Part shown: one piece after another, positions 24,966 through 34,231 of the stretch
Position numbering within the stretch: position 1 is the stretch's first letter
How the letters are laid out: every line of letters begins with the position of its first letter
Made by a program: the position numbers and the translations under genes
Origin: Candidatus Daviesbacteria bacterium
Lineage (GTDB): Bacteria; Patescibacteria; Microgenomatia; Daviesbacterales; UBA10151
Assembly (NCBI GenBank): GCA_016187025.1
Contig: JACPKM010000001.1
Location: 372,001-436,000, forward strand
DNA length: 64,000 nucleotides
Direction: 5' to 3'
The notes under the pieces: generated by a model
The model's input: only the letters and a program-made list of their open reading frames with translations
Told to the model about the DNA's origin: nothing
The model's database searches: none

Positions 24966-26593
24966 TTTTTCTTTGCTATATGATTTAGCGAGTACTCGAA
25001 TGTTGCATCTACTTTTTTATGGGGGTTGAAAATATCTTTTGAGTCAAAAATTGATTTTAATTTTTTAAACAGTTGGTAAATATCCTCTCCATACATTTGC
25101 TCCAAATACGGTCCTCTTACCAGTCCATCGTTGTGTTCTGCTGCCATTGAGCCTTTATACTCAAAGACTAAGTCATAAACTTTTTTTGACAGTTGTGGGA
25201 TAGCTTGACGGATTTTCATATCAGTCAAATCAACCAGGGGAATAATATGAAAATTACCGTTTCCTACATGCCCTGCAATTGTATAGATCATAATCTTTTT
25301 ATACGGCTCCAGTATTTTTTCCAGTTTAGGTAAAAACTCTGGTAAAACCTCGGGTTTTACCACTAAATCATCAATAAACGGGGCTGTGTGTTTTCCTCCA
25401 GCATGATGGCGGAATAAGTTAAAACTTTCGCGTCTGATGACCCAGTATTTTCTGGCGTCATCTTCACTGGTTGTGACCCTGCTTTGTATATGAAAGGCTT
25501 TGATGTTTTCTTGTGTTTGTTTGGCTTTTTGGTCTGCTTGTTCTAGGCTATCGCCTGTAAACTCTGCCATCAAGATAAGCTTTGGAAAACCATATTGAAG
25601 GGTCATGAGTATCTCAGGAATAAAACTCAAGCCCAGAGAGAGGATATTTTTGGGTTTTATGACCTTAAATATCTCCATCCAGAATCTGGCTGCAAATTTG
25701 GTGGTTTGGTCATCAAAGCTTTCAAAGCTTTCAGGCTTAGATTCTAATACTTTATCAACCACCTCACCTAGCTGGTTCAAGTTATACAAAAAGATAATTA
25801 GTAATTTGGAATATTTTTTAGGCTTGATCAACCTGAATTTGATTTGTGTAACAATCCCTAGTGTGCCTTGGGCTCCTGTAAAAATTTGTGTTGGATTAAA
25901 GGTTTCACTGTTCCATACATCCCAAAGTAAATATCCAGATGAGTTTTTAGATACATTGGGCCTTGCTTTTTTAATTAAATCATAATTTTCATCAATCAGT
26001 TCAAAAACTTGTTTATATATTTGCCCTTCAAAATCCTTTTGAGAAAGCTTTTTTCCTAACTGCTCCTTTGTTAGAGGGGTAAATGTGTATTCATTTCCAT
26101 CTGAGAGTATCATTTTTAACTCCATTACATAATCGTGTGTCTGTCCGTAAGAGAGGGTTTTTTCTCCGGCAGAGTTGTTGGAAACCATTCCGCCAACAGT
26201 ACAAATTTCTCTTGAAGCAGGATAACAGGGAAGCAAATAACCCTTTGCTAAAGTCTCTTTTTCAAAATCCCGGTAGAAAACACCAGGTTGGGTAATGGCA
26301 TATCCTTCCCCCACCTCTTTAATTTTATTAAAGTATTTGGTCATATCTACAACAATTGATTCTCCAACTGCTCCCCCGCTCATATCTGTTCCTCCGGACC
26401 TAACAGTGATAGATAGGTTATTAGCGCTTGCAAATTTTACCAATTTTTTTAAATCATCAGTATCTTTTGGAAAAACTACAACCTGGGGAGTTATTTCATA
26501 AATTGAGGCATCTTTACTGTATTTTGCCAGGGTTTCTGCATCTTCTAAAACCTCGCCCGCAATTAATTTTTGCAACTCTTCCTTAAGTGACAT
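24962..26593 (-). CDS. FAD-linked oxidase, GlcD/D-lactate dehydrogenase-like
   Basis: A 543-residue flavoprotein with a PCMH-type FAD-binding domain (VRSGGTDMSGGAVG, then VCTVGG-like EICTVGGMVSNNSAGEKTLS and FTGAQGTLGIVTQIKFR) and a C-terminal FAD-oxidase domain (GHVGNGNFHIIPLVDL, AEHNDGLVRGPYL). Members oxidise 2-hydroxy acids such as D-lactate or glycolate. There is no fused Fe-S domain and no GlcE/F neighbours. Located 14 nt downstream of the L,D-transpeptidase gene and probably cotranscribed. Confidence 0.87.
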   Translation of the reverse strand: MSLKEELQKLIAGEVLEDAETLAKYSKDASIYEITPQVVVFPKDTDDLKKLVKFASANNLSITVRSGGTDMSGGAVGESIVVDMTKYFNKIKEVGEGYAITQPGVFYRDFEKETLAKGYLLPCYPASREICTVGGMVSNNSAGEKTLSYGQTHDYVMELKMILSDGNEYTFTPLTKEQLGKKLSQKDFEGQIYKQVFELIDENYDLIKKARPNVSKNSSGYLLWDVWNSETFNPTQIFTGAQGTLGIVTQIKFRLIKPKKYSKLLIIFLYNLNQLGEVVDKVLESKPESFESFDDQTTKFAARFWMEIFKVIKPKNILSLGLSFIPEILMTLQYGFPKLILMAEFTGDSLEQADQKAKQTQENIKAFHIQSRVTTSEDDARKYWVIRRESFNLFRHHAGGKHTAPFIDDLVVKPEVLPEFLPKLEKILEPYKKIMIYTIAGHVGNGNFHIIPLVDLTDMKIRQAIPQLSKKVYDLVFEYKGSMAAEHNDGLVRGPYLEQMYGEDIYQLFKKLKSIFDSKDIFNPHKKVDATFEYSLNHIAKKN

Positions 26594-26607
26594 AAAATAT
26601 TTTAAAG

Positions 26608-27327
26608 TTAATGGATGTAAACTCTTGTGCCGGGGTTTGCCTCGGTAGCTCTTGCAACATTTTCTCCTTCTGGCACAACCGGTCCTGTCCAGTCAAACAG
26701 CTGGGCGACATAATTTAGGGGAGAATTGACACAACCATGGCTCATTGGAGTGCCAAAGTTGTTGTGCCAGTATGCTCCATGGATAGCATAACCTTTATGA
26801 AAAAACATATTATGGGGAACATTTGGCAGATAATAGTATGTGCCTAGTTCTTTTGATCCCCCTTCCATCTTTTGGCTTCTGGTTTTATACCAAACAGCAA
26901 AATCTCCTATTGGCGTAGGGGCCCATTTTCCGGACGAGATGGGAAACTCCATCACGATTCTGCTTCCTTCCCAGGCCCTGAGTCTTTGTTCTGGAATAGA
27001 AACCTCAATCCATTTTTCCTCCCCAGCGGCATTAGTGGTACCTAAAACTGCTTGTTCTTCTGCGTCTAATGTGTTTTGGGGAGTTTTTATAGAATAAGCA
27101 AGCGAGGTTTTTGGATAATCTATGATTTGGCTATTGAAAATGGCAGTAGTTTCGTTTTCATCAAACTCACCGCTAACTTTGGTAACATCTGCCTCATTGC
27201 AGCAAGATACGGTTGGGTCCCCGGAGAAATTAAATTTATAAGCCAGATCACGCCTGATTGATTGAAAATTGAGGATGACTAAAAAGACTAAAGATATGAT
27301 CAGCAATAAAGGTAGTAATCTATGCAT
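26608..27327 (-). CDS. L,D-transpeptidase (YkuD domain)
   Basis: A 239-residue protein with an N-terminal signal/anchor (about 3-21) and a C-terminal YkuD domain starting at KWIEVSIPEQRLRAWEG. The active site is AIHGAYWHNNFG and MSHGCVNSPL, with the catalytic Cys in SHGCVN. It makes 3-3 cross-links or attaches proteins to peptidoglycan. Divergent from the second D,D-carboxypeptidase, whose product (tetrapeptide donor) it needs. Confidence 0.92.
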   Translation of the reverse strand: MHRLLPLLLIISLVFLVILNFQSIRRDLAYKFNFSGDPTVSCCNEADVTKVSGEFDENETTAIFNSQIIDYPKTSLAYSIKTPQNTLDAEEQAVLGTTNAAGEEKWIEVSIPEQRLRAWEGSRIVMEFPISSGKWAPTPIGDFAVWYKTRSQKMEGGSKELGTYYYLPNVPHNMFFHKGYAIHGAYWHNNFGTPMSHGCVNSPLNYVAQLFDWTGPVVPEGENVARATEANPGTRVYIH

Positions 27328-27412
27328 GGGACAGCCTTAATTCAATTGTGTAAAAATTTATAACTGGTCGTCAAGGGGCAATTTCTTTTTGTGATATTAT
27401 TAAGTTTCTTCC

Positions 27413-28351
27413 ATGAAGGTATTAAGTGTACTTTTCTATTTAAGCTCCTTTTTTATTATCTTTACTACAGTGTATTTATATATTTTTCCTGCCAACTCAG
27501 AGTTTAAACTTGTGTCCCCAGTGAGGGAAAAAGCTGTTATTCCAGGTATAAATCAGTGGTTTCCAAAAGAGGTTTTGGGCGCACAAGTTGCCGAACCTAA
27601 AGTTTCAGCCAAAGCTTCTTTTTTTGTGGAAACTGGATCAAGTGAGGTGTTGTATACAAAAAATATTCATGAACAACTTCCTATTGCGTCTCTGGCAAAG
27701 GTGATGACAGTTTTGATAGCGCTTGAGCACAAAAGCTTAGAGAATTTATACACTGTTTCAACTAGCGCTGCTTCAGCTGAACCGGATAAAATGTTTTTGA
27801 TAAGGGATGAAAAACTTAGCTTAAAAGAGCTTTTGTATGGAATATTTTTGATCTCTGCAAATGATGCGGCAGAGGTTATAGCAGAAGGGACACTGGAGGG
27901 AGGAAGAGAGGAGTTTATCCAAGAAATGAACAGAAAAGCTGGTCAGCTGGGGATGAAAAATACCCGTTTTGTAAATCCTACTGGTTTAGATGAAGATGAG
28001 GGAGGATCTTATTCAAGTACTTATGATTTAGTGTTATTAACAAGACATTTAATAAAAAGATATCCTGAGGTGGTAAATATTTCTAACATTGATCACATTA
28101 ATTTAGCTAAAACTGAAAACCATCAGGATTACGACATGTATTCTGGTATAAATTTATTAACAACCTATCCTGGGGTGGTTGGGTTTAAAACTGGTTTTAC
28201 CCCACAAGCAGGTTATACCTTGATCACTCTGGCAAGAAAAGACGGAAAAGAAGTTGTAGGGGTAATACTGGATTCCCAGTACAGGCGGGATGAGGCAAAA
28301 GAGTTGCTTGATTATAGTTTTAGCAAGCTCGATATAAGAAATCGCAAATAA
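27413..28351 (+). CDS. D-alanyl-D-alanine carboxypeptidase (peptidase S11), second copy
   Basis: A 312-residue protein with an N-terminal membrane segment (about 5-25). Active-site boxes are S93-L-A-K96, S148-A-N150 and K259-T-G261. Like the copy at 822 it lacks a clear C-terminal beta domain. A TATTAT at 27395-27400 is 12 nt before the ATG. Facing an L,D-transpeptidase, it would supply the trimmed stem peptides used for 3-3 cross-linking. The 98-nt gap after it shows no clear terminator. Confidence 0.92.
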   Translation: MKVLSVLFYLSSFFIIFTTVYLYIFPANSEFKLVSPVREKAVIPGINQWFPKEVLGAQVAEPKVSAKASFFVETGSSEVLYTKNIHEQLPIASLAKVMTVLIALEHKSLENLYTVSTSAASAEPDKMFLIRDEKLSLKELLYGIFLISANDAAEVIAEGTLEGGREEFIQEMNRKAGQLGMKNTRFVNPTGLDEDEGGSYSSTYDLVLLTRHLIKRYPEVVNISNIDHINLAKTENHQDYDMYSGINLLTTYPGVVGFKTGFTPQAGYTLITLARKDGKEVVGVILDSQYRRDEAKELLDYSFSKLDIRNRK

Positions 28352-28449
28352 TGGGTAAGAATCGCTGGTATGTGCCAAAACTACGCTTTTTGTGTAAAAA
28401 TGGTATAGAAGAATTTGTAATTTAAGATAGGGTGGATTAGTATAAAATC

Positions 28450-28725
28450 ATGTGGGGATTTAGCAAGAAAAGATTTTTAATAACTTTGGGATTAAGCATT
28501 TTAATTTGGTTAATGAGTATGGTAGTTCAATCTCTTTTTAGAGATAACGTGAATTATGGACTTTTTATATTTGCAAAATCCTGTGAAGTAACTGGATACC
28601 CTATTGCTAGATGTATAGCTGATTATGATAAAGGCTCAATTTATCTTACTTACTCAGTCAATCTCTTTTTTTGGTTTTGGGTGTTACATTTTTCTTGGAG
28701 TTGGTTTGATAAACGTCGCAATTAA
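28450..28725 (+). CDS. Hypothetical two-helix membrane protein
   Basis: A 91-residue protein with hydrophobic helices at about 8-30 and 65-85, separated by a loop with two cysteines (KSCEV and ARCIAD). I do not recognise a family. The 3' end overlaps the convergent lipase gene by 42 nt. TATAAAAT lies just before the ATG. Confidence 0.5.
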   Translation: MWGFSKKRFLITLGLSILIWLMSMVVQSLFRDNVNYGLFIFAKSCEVTGYPIARCIADYDKGSIYLTYSVNLFFWFWVLHFSWSWFDKRRN

Positions 28726-31644
28726 TCCAAAAAATGACAAAGTTAAAATTCCTCCGGATATTATTAGTAATCTACTAAGAATTTGATCGACTGAAGCTTG
28801 AGGTGAATTATTAGATAGTTCTTTTCTATTTTCTCCTAAGATTTTACTTACATTTATTTGGTCTGAAATATAGCTGGGGTTTTTAAAAGTTACTCCTAAC
28901 ACAGCAGGTGGTGAAGTGATAGATTGCTGAGTTGAAGAATTCATTCCTAGACCTACATTGGAAGTTGTAGTAGAGGTGTTGTTGGTGTTGTCTGATGAGT
29001 TATTTCCACTTGAGGAACCTGTAGAAGATGCGGGAGCCGGAGTGGGTGTAGGAGTTGGAGAGGGTAAGGGTGGGGTAATTATTTCTACGGTTATTGTTTG
29101 AGGGATCTCTTCGTTGCCCAATAGATCAATAGATTTAATTTGTATAGTTGTTTTGCCAGGTAAGGATATTGTTAAAGGCTTTGTATAGGTATTTACTGTT
29201 AGTCCGTTATCTAAACTATATTCAGTTTTTAAAATTCCAGATTCAGAATCAGATCCTGTTAAGGTAACAGTTACAGGGTTAGTCCCTGATGTTTCAACTT
29301 TAGTAGTTGGTGGAGCTTGGTCCAAAGCAGCACTTCCTGATGCTTCACTAGTGTGGTTAATGCTTATACTCTCGGGTTTAGTGGAATCAGGATATAGAAT
29401 AAGGATTGGAAGTGTATCAATTGTTGGATCTAATCCAAATTCAACTTTTGCTGTTTCAGTGACTGGAATATCTTTATAAATTGTAGTTTTTGAAATCTTA
29501 TCCTGTTTATATGTTCGAATCTTAATATTAGTTGTTTTTGGATCAGATGATGTTTTTTTCTTGCGGGTAGCTTTAACAGTAACCTTTCTAGACTTCTTTT
29601 TGATAAAAGCGTGTTTGGTTTTATCAGAGGTTGAGTAAAAAGTTTCTGGAATATTGGTTTCTATTTCTCCATCATCTTTTAATCCGGTATGTTTCCCTTC
29701 TTCATCGTATAATTCCAATTCGCCATCATCCAAAGAGATCTGTTTTCCTTCCAAGTCAATCTTTTCACTCTTTACTTCAACCGGTAAATCCAGTTCTTCT
29801 AAAATAGACTTAACAGTTTGCATGGCAACACCATCTTTAGAGACAAGATCAGAATGTTTTTGTTCGACATAATAAATCTTTGCGCCACCTGTAAGGTCTA
29901 AAGAATCGCTCTTCAATGAAGCACTATAAAGGGGAACTGTGTCATCACCATTAATAAATATCTCTTCTGTTTTAGGGATTAAACTAATTGGCCATGTGAT
30001 CCACCATGTTTCATGGATTTGGCCCAAAGTAGGTTGTGCAGTACCAATTATTTCATAAATTTTTGTACCATTGTTTTGGTTAAGCTTAGGATCCACAAAG
30101 CTGTGGAATTGTTCGCTTAGCGCAAAGACTGTCATGTTGTAGTTTAGGTTTGATAATAGAGTTTTGGTTTGATCGAAGCTTAAGCTCCCGGTTACATTAT
30201 TGTTATCTATATCCCTATCATCACGAAAAGGATACGAACGATCTTTATCTGAATTGTTATAAAAGTTGAAATACTGATTTGATGGTAGGAGTTGGAAAAC
30301 AGAAGCCATATTCTGTACGGTATCTTTAATCTCAGTAGCAGGGATACCAAGGTGTAGAATACCAAAGATTTTACTTTTTAGTGCGACTCCATACATTAAT
30401 GACTTAAGTGAGTCTACAGATCCCAGGTGGGGGACTCCTAATTCAATTAGTTTGTTTACTTTCGCTGCTCTTGCCGCATCAGCTATATAATTTCTGGTAA
30501 CTAGTCCCCCTAAAGAATGGGCAACAATATTAACCTTTGTTTGGCCGGATTTTTGTTTGGCAGTTTCAATTAGAGTATCCAAGTCAGCTTGAGTAGATCT
30601 GATATCTTTTCTCCAGTCATAGGGGAATACAAAAAAGTTTTTATTCTTTTCATACCCCATGCCTGTAAAAAATGAGTCAATATCCCCGTATCCGAAAGAT
30701 GTTAAATTACCGGTTAAGCTTAAATCAGCCTCAGAAGTAACCCCATCTGGTTTTAACCTCAAAACATCAAAATAATCATCATCCCCAAGTTTTACAGCCT
30801 CATCCTGGTTAACCCAGATTCTTTCATCTTTTACATAGGCGTGTTTAAAACTTCCACCATGTCCGTCATCTTGCTCCCAATAAATATCCTGGTTTATTTT
30901 TAGCTCTGATCCGCCAATTCCTGGAATAAATATTACAGCAGCTTTAGGTGGTAAAGAGGTATTAGTTAACACAAAATATAAATCATCTTTTGAAGAAGTC
31001 CAAATATTACAACCATTTTGATAAGGGTTTGTACCATTCCACTTATATAAACCAGGGTCACAAATACCACTGTTATTTGAAGAGTCCCACTTATTTCCGT
31101 TCCCATACCTTACCCCTCCACCGGTAAATAAATCATCCCCCCCTGACCCATATGAGGCAGCAGCAAAATAAATTGTACCTGAACCTGAGTTAGGATAGTT
31201 GGCATTAGCAACTTTGATTAAATATCTATGTCCCGGGATAAAAGTGTAATTACGGCAGGAAAAATCAAGAGTTACATCTTCGTATCCTGAAGGTGTTTTG
31301 TCGCTGCTAAAGCTTAACCCTTCTAACCTATCCTTTGAATTAGTTCCTGCTGGTATGCAAGAGCGGATATAAGTGTTGGTTGTTTTATCGTAAATACGTG
31401 AATTTTGGCCGGTATAGTCAAATTGATTAGCTCTGTCTTTTGAGGTGCTGACCCTAAAAGTAAATTTATCAGCAGTCCCGCTTAAATTATCCCCAAGCTC
31501 CTGGATTGCTTGATATACTGTAAACAAAGAATCCCACCTCTGAGTTTGTTCAACCACAGTTAGTGCATAAATGTCTTTATAACCCACAAACCCCCACGCA
31601 ACAAATGCGAGCAATAAAACTAATATTCTAGGCAGGGTTTTCAA
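28684..31644 (-). CDS. Secreted LCAT/PGAP1-like alpha/beta-hydrolase with C-terminal membrane anchor
   Basis: 986 residues with a TTG start at 31644, kept because the signal peptide (about 6-27) begins there and no Met follows soon. N-terminal beta-rich region (30-235), then an alpha/beta-hydrolase: IFIPGIGGSELK (oxyanion region), the LCAT-type FPYDWRKD, AHSLGG with nucleophile S377, GDDTVPLYSA (Asp 567/568) and KHSDL (H597). Then a Lys-rich stretch, an OmpL47-like domain (GSDSESGILKTEYSLDNG), a Pro/Thr/Ser linker and a final helix (about 955-978). Likely an esterase or lipid acyltransferase displayed on the surface. Confidence 0.82.
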   Translation of the reverse strand: MKTLPRILVLLLAFVAWGFVGYKDIYALTVVEQTQRWDSLFTVYQAIQELGDNLSGTADKFTFRVSTSKDRANQFDYTGQNSRIYDKTTNTYIRSCIPAGTNSKDRLEGLSFSSDKTPSGYEDVTLDFSCRNYTFIPGHRYLIKVANANYPNSGSGTIYFAAASYGSGGDDLFTGGGVRYGNGNKWDSSNNSGICDPGLYKWNGTNPYQNGCNIWTSSKDDLYFVLTNTSLPPKAAVIFIPGIGGSELKINQDIYWEQDDGHGGSFKHAYVKDERIWVNQDEAVKLGDDDYFDVLRLKPDGVTSEADLSLTGNLTSFGYGDIDSFFTGMGYEKNKNFFVFPYDWRKDIRSTQADLDTLIETAKQKSGQTKVNIVAHSLGGLVTRNYIADAARAAKVNKLIELGVPHLGSVDSLKSLMYGVALKSKIFGILHLGIPATEIKDTVQNMASVFQLLPSNQYFNFYNNSDKDRSYPFRDDRDIDNNNVTGSLSFDQTKTLLSNLNYNMTVFALSEQFHSFVDPKLNQNNGTKIYEIIGTAQPTLGQIHETWWITWPISLIPKTEEIFINGDDTVPLYSASLKSDSLDLTGGAKIYYVEQKHSDLVSKDGVAMQTVKSILEELDLPVEVKSEKIDLEGKQISLDDGELELYDEEGKHTGLKDDGEIETNIPETFYSTSDKTKHAFIKKKSRKVTVKATRKKKTSSDPKTTNIKIRTYKQDKISKTTIYKDIPVTETAKVEFGLDPTIDTLPILILYPDSTKPESISINHTSEASGSAALDQAPPTTKVETSGTNPVTVTLTGSDSESGILKTEYSLDNGLTVNTYTKPLTISLPGKTTIQIKSIDLLGNEEIPQTITVEIITPPLPSPTPTPTPAPASSTGSSSGNNSSDNTNNTSTTTSNVGLGMNSSTQQSITSPPAVLGVTFKNPSYISDQINVSKILGENRKELSNNSPQASVDQILSRLLIISGGILTLSFFGLIATFIKPTPRKM

Positions 31645-31749
31645 GTTATTTTTTTAGATAAAAATGTTTTAACTCGTGAAAATTTTATCTGCAATATATC
31701 TTAAAGGCCTCTTAAGATAACAAAATATTTCGACTTTATATCTGGAAAT

Positions 31750-31778
31750 TTGACAAGATAGCTGCAAAAAGGTAAATT
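31750..31778 (+). promoter_or_regulatory. Promoter for the double winged-helix protein gene
   Basis: TTGACA (31750-31755), 17-nt spacer, TAAATT (31773-31778). It rules out the TTG at 31777 as start, since that lies in the -10, and favours the ATG at 31792. Confidence 0.6.
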
Positions 31779-31791
31779 GTTGATTCATTCT

Positions 31792-32886
31792 ATGATTGAA
31801 AGTAGTGCAGTAGCTCCAAACGGGGCTATTTTAAATGGTTCTGGTTACCATGATCATGGCCATCAAGAAGTTTTTGTTTTACAACTTTTACCAAATTCCA
31901 GAGAACTTCTAGTTGATGGCAGAAGGGTTAGCGTTGGGGCAAGGGGGATAAAAGCAATTGAAGCTCTTTATCCACAATATAGAGAAGGAACAGGTTATTT
32001 TACAGATGAGTGGGCTGAGGTTGTTTACGGAAGTAGTGATAAAGCAGGTAATATGCGGGCTTTGGCATGGAGAATGGGGAAAAGATTAAATCATGGCCCA
32101 GTTAAGATATTACTTCAAGAAAGGGTTGGAACTTCCGGTTTAAGGCCGCAACATGAACATGCTTTTTATACTTTTGCTCCCGGAACTTTAGTAACTAGGG
32201 TAGCTGAAGGTGAAGTGTTAGATTTGTCAGCTCCAGGGCTAAAAGCGGGTAGAAATGTTTTCATAATGCCCAGTGGGAAAAGGTTAGAAGGTTTAACTGA
32301 TAGACAATGGCAGTTAATTTGCAAAACTCCAATAATTGGACGGGAACCAATACCTCCAGTAATACTTGCTGATTTAGTGGACGGAGAAGCGGGAGACGTG
32401 GCAAGGCTTGGCACTTTTGTTTCTGCTACCAATAGAAGGGTTTTAAATACAAAAGGTGTAGAGGTTAAAGGAATTAGAGGTTTGGGCCAAGGGAGGCCAA
32501 TAGTAGGTTATCAATTGGTGGATCGGGATTTTGATCCGCTAAATGCAGGACATTGGGGTAATTTAAGAAATGTTATACAAGATCTTATTAAATATAGAGC
32601 TATTTTTATGTACAGGTTACATGCTATTCTTTCTGGAAATGTAGCGGCTTCAGTGAAAGAAGCCAGTAGGCGAGGTTTTTATACCTCTGGAGAAGCTCTA
32701 GCCTTAAATGTAATGCCAGTGTTTGATGCTTTAGTGGAAAAGGTTAATAAGGGAGAAAATCTAGGTGGTCCTGAAAAAGCAGTATATAATCAGATGGATC
32801 GACTAAGGCATGCATTGGCAGTTTCTGATTTAGATGAGTTACGCGATGCTTTTTATCTTAAACTCTTGCATGTAAAAAGTATCTAA
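31792..32886 (+). CDS. Protein with two OmpR-like winged-helix domains, no receiver
   Basis: 364 residues from the ATG at 31792. Residues about 30-130 (LLVDGRRVSVGARGIKAIEAL to RALAWRMGKRLN) and about 165-250 (LEGLTDRQWQLICK to RLGTFVSATNRRVL, then GRPIVGYQLV) both follow the order of OmpR/PhoB C-terminal winged helices: short N-terminal strands, recognition-like helix, wing ending in an aromatic-Gly turn. The C-terminal 100 residues are helical. No receiver, sensor or known domain is attached. The call is by pattern only; residues are richer in Arg and Gly than in neighbours. Confidence 0.5.
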   Translation: MIESSAVAPNGAILNGSGYHDHGHQEVFVLQLLPNSRELLVDGRRVSVGARGIKAIEALYPQYREGTGYFTDEWAEVVYGSSDKAGNMRALAWRMGKRLNHGPVKILLQERVGTSGLRPQHEHAFYTFAPGTLVTRVAEGEVLDLSAPGLKAGRNVFIMPSGKRLEGLTDRQWQLICKTPIIGREPIPPVILADLVDGEAGDVARLGTFVSATNRRVLNTKGVEVKGIRGLGQGRPIVGYQLVDRDFDPLNAGHWGNLRNVIQDLIKYRAIFMYRLHAILSGNVAASVKEASRRGFYTSGEALALNVMPVFDALVEKVNKGENLGGPEKAVYNQMDRLRHALAVSDLDELRDAFYLKLLHVKSI

Positions 32887-32933
32887 TTTTTTTGTTGCTA
32901 ACTTTTACCAAAGGTGGTATATACTTTAGCCAC

Positions 32934-33665
32934 ATGAGCTCGCAGAAGATTATGATTCTTATTTTAATTTCAATAATTGTTGGCGCAGGAGCCTACATTG
33001 GTACAGTTAAAATAAAAGAAGGAATCACAATTACCCCTAGTCCTTCTCCGCAAAATGTAGGCTTTAATATAGGAACAAAGCAATCCCCTGCTCCTTTGCA
33101 AGAAATCTTAAAAGTTACCCAAAACAATCAGCCTACTCCTCCACCTCAACAAGAGTTACCTTTTTCTAAAAATAAATATGTGGGTAATTTTCCCGGAATT
33201 GTTAGAGACGATTTAAGAGTAAATAAAAAAGCAGTTGTAGAAACAGCCAAAGGAAAAATTGAATTTGAGATTTATCCGGAAGCCTCTATTTCAGCATCTA
33301 ATTTTATGATTTTGGCTGCCAATGGGTTTTATGATGGACTTATCTTTCATAGAGTTGAACCAGGATTTGTTATTCAAGGAGGAGATCCCAAAGGAGATGG
33401 AACAGGAGGGCCTGGTTATTATTTTATAGATGAACCTGTAACTCGCTCATACAATAAAGGAATTGTGGCAATGGCAAATTCCGGACCCAATACCAATGGC
33501 AGTCAATTCTTCATTATGTTAGAGGATAAAATGGATTTACCGCCTAAATATTCTATATTTGGAAAAGTTTTGACAGGAATGGATGTGGTAGAGAAAATAA
33601 AACCCGGAGATGTGATGCAAAAGGTGTATATACAAGACATTAGGCCAGTTAGATCCGGACCTTAA
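32934..33665 (+). CDS. Membrane-anchored cyclophilin-type peptidyl-prolyl isomerase
   Basis: 243 residues from the ATG at 32934 (MSSQKIM), with TATACT (32920-32925) 8 nt ahead; a TTG at 32892 is rejected. One N-terminal helix (about 5-22), a Pro/Gln-rich linker (about 32-85), then a short bacterial cyclophilin domain: FHRVEPGFVIQGGDPKGDG, GIVAMANSGPNTNGSQFFIM and YSIFGKVLTGMDVV. It catalyses proline cis-trans isomerisation in exported proteins. Confidence 0.93.
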   Translation: MSSQKIMILILISIIVGAGAYIGTVKIKEGITITPSPSPQNVGFNIGTKQSPAPLQEILKVTQNNQPTPPPQQELPFSKNKYVGNFPGIVRDDLRVNKKAVVETAKGKIEFEIYPEASISASNFMILAANGFYDGLIFHRVEPGFVIQGGDPKGDGTGGPGYYFIDEPVTRSYNKGIVAMANSGPNTNGSQFFIMLEDKMDLPPKYSIFGKVLTGMDVVEKIKPGDVMQKVYIQDIRPVRSGP

Positions 33666-33699
33666 ATTAGAAGGTTACTAACATTTACTTATCCAATAT

Positions 33700-33738
33700 C
33701 TTGTATATTGACAAGTATTCATTACAATATGTTATGTT
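33700..33738 (+). promoter_or_regulatory. nrdR-nrdJ promoter region with possible NrdR boxes
   Basis: TTGACA (33708-33713) with TTATGT (33732-33737) at 18 nt, inside two AT-rich imperfect dyads: CTTGT/ACAAG (33700-33715) and ACAATATGTTATGT (33724-33737). NrdR boxes are AT-rich 16-mers of ACAC-ATAT-GTGT type; the match is only partial, so autoregulation is plausible but not shown. Confidence 0.4.
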
Positions 33739-33784
33739 AATTACAGAAATCCTAAACGTATTCGTTTAAGATCTTTTTAATCCC

Positions 33785-34228
33785 TTGAAATGTCCGTTTT
33801 GTGGTAGCAATTTAAGCAAAGTAGTTGATAAAAGAGGTGTAGGTACACGAAGCGAGATTCGTCGTAGGAGAGAGTGTTTAAAATGCTCCAAGCGTTTTAC
33901 CACATATGAAGCGCTTGCAAAACTTGAAGTATTTGTCGTCAAAAAAGATGGTAGAAGAGAGGGGTTTTTGCGCGAAAAATTAGAAGTAGGGATTGTTAAG
34001 GCTTTAGAAAAAAGACCGGGTTTGGAACAAGCAGGAGCCATTGTTGACAGGATTGAAAGCAAGATGCGGGTAAAAGGGATGAAAGAAATTTCATCTCAAA
34101 TGTTGGGTAGATGGGTTTTAGGGGAGTTAAAAAAGATGGACAGGGTGGCCTATTTACGCTTTGCAAGTGTTTATAGGACATTTAGCGATGTTAAGGATTT
34201 TGAAAAAGAGTTAGAAAGTATTTCATAA
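33785..34228 (+). CDS. nrdR: Transcriptional repressor NrdR
   Basis: A 147-residue protein read from a TTG, chosen because it gives the universal MKCPFCG start. Zinc ribbon with C3, C6, C31 and C34, then the ATP-cone domain (VVKKDGRREGFLREKLEVGI to YLRFASVYRTFSDVKDF). It senses dATP/ATP and represses ribonucleotide reductase genes. Located 3 nt before nrdJ, the usual arrangement of a repressor with its target. Confidence 0.95.
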   Translation: MKCPFCGSNLSKVVDKRGVGTRSEIRRRRECLKCSKRFTTYEALAKLEVFVVKKDGRREGFLREKLEVGIVKALEKRPGLEQAGAIVDRIESKMRVKGMKEISSQMLGRWVLGELKKMDRVAYLRFASVYRTFSDVKDFEKELESIS

Positions 34229-34231
34229 AAT

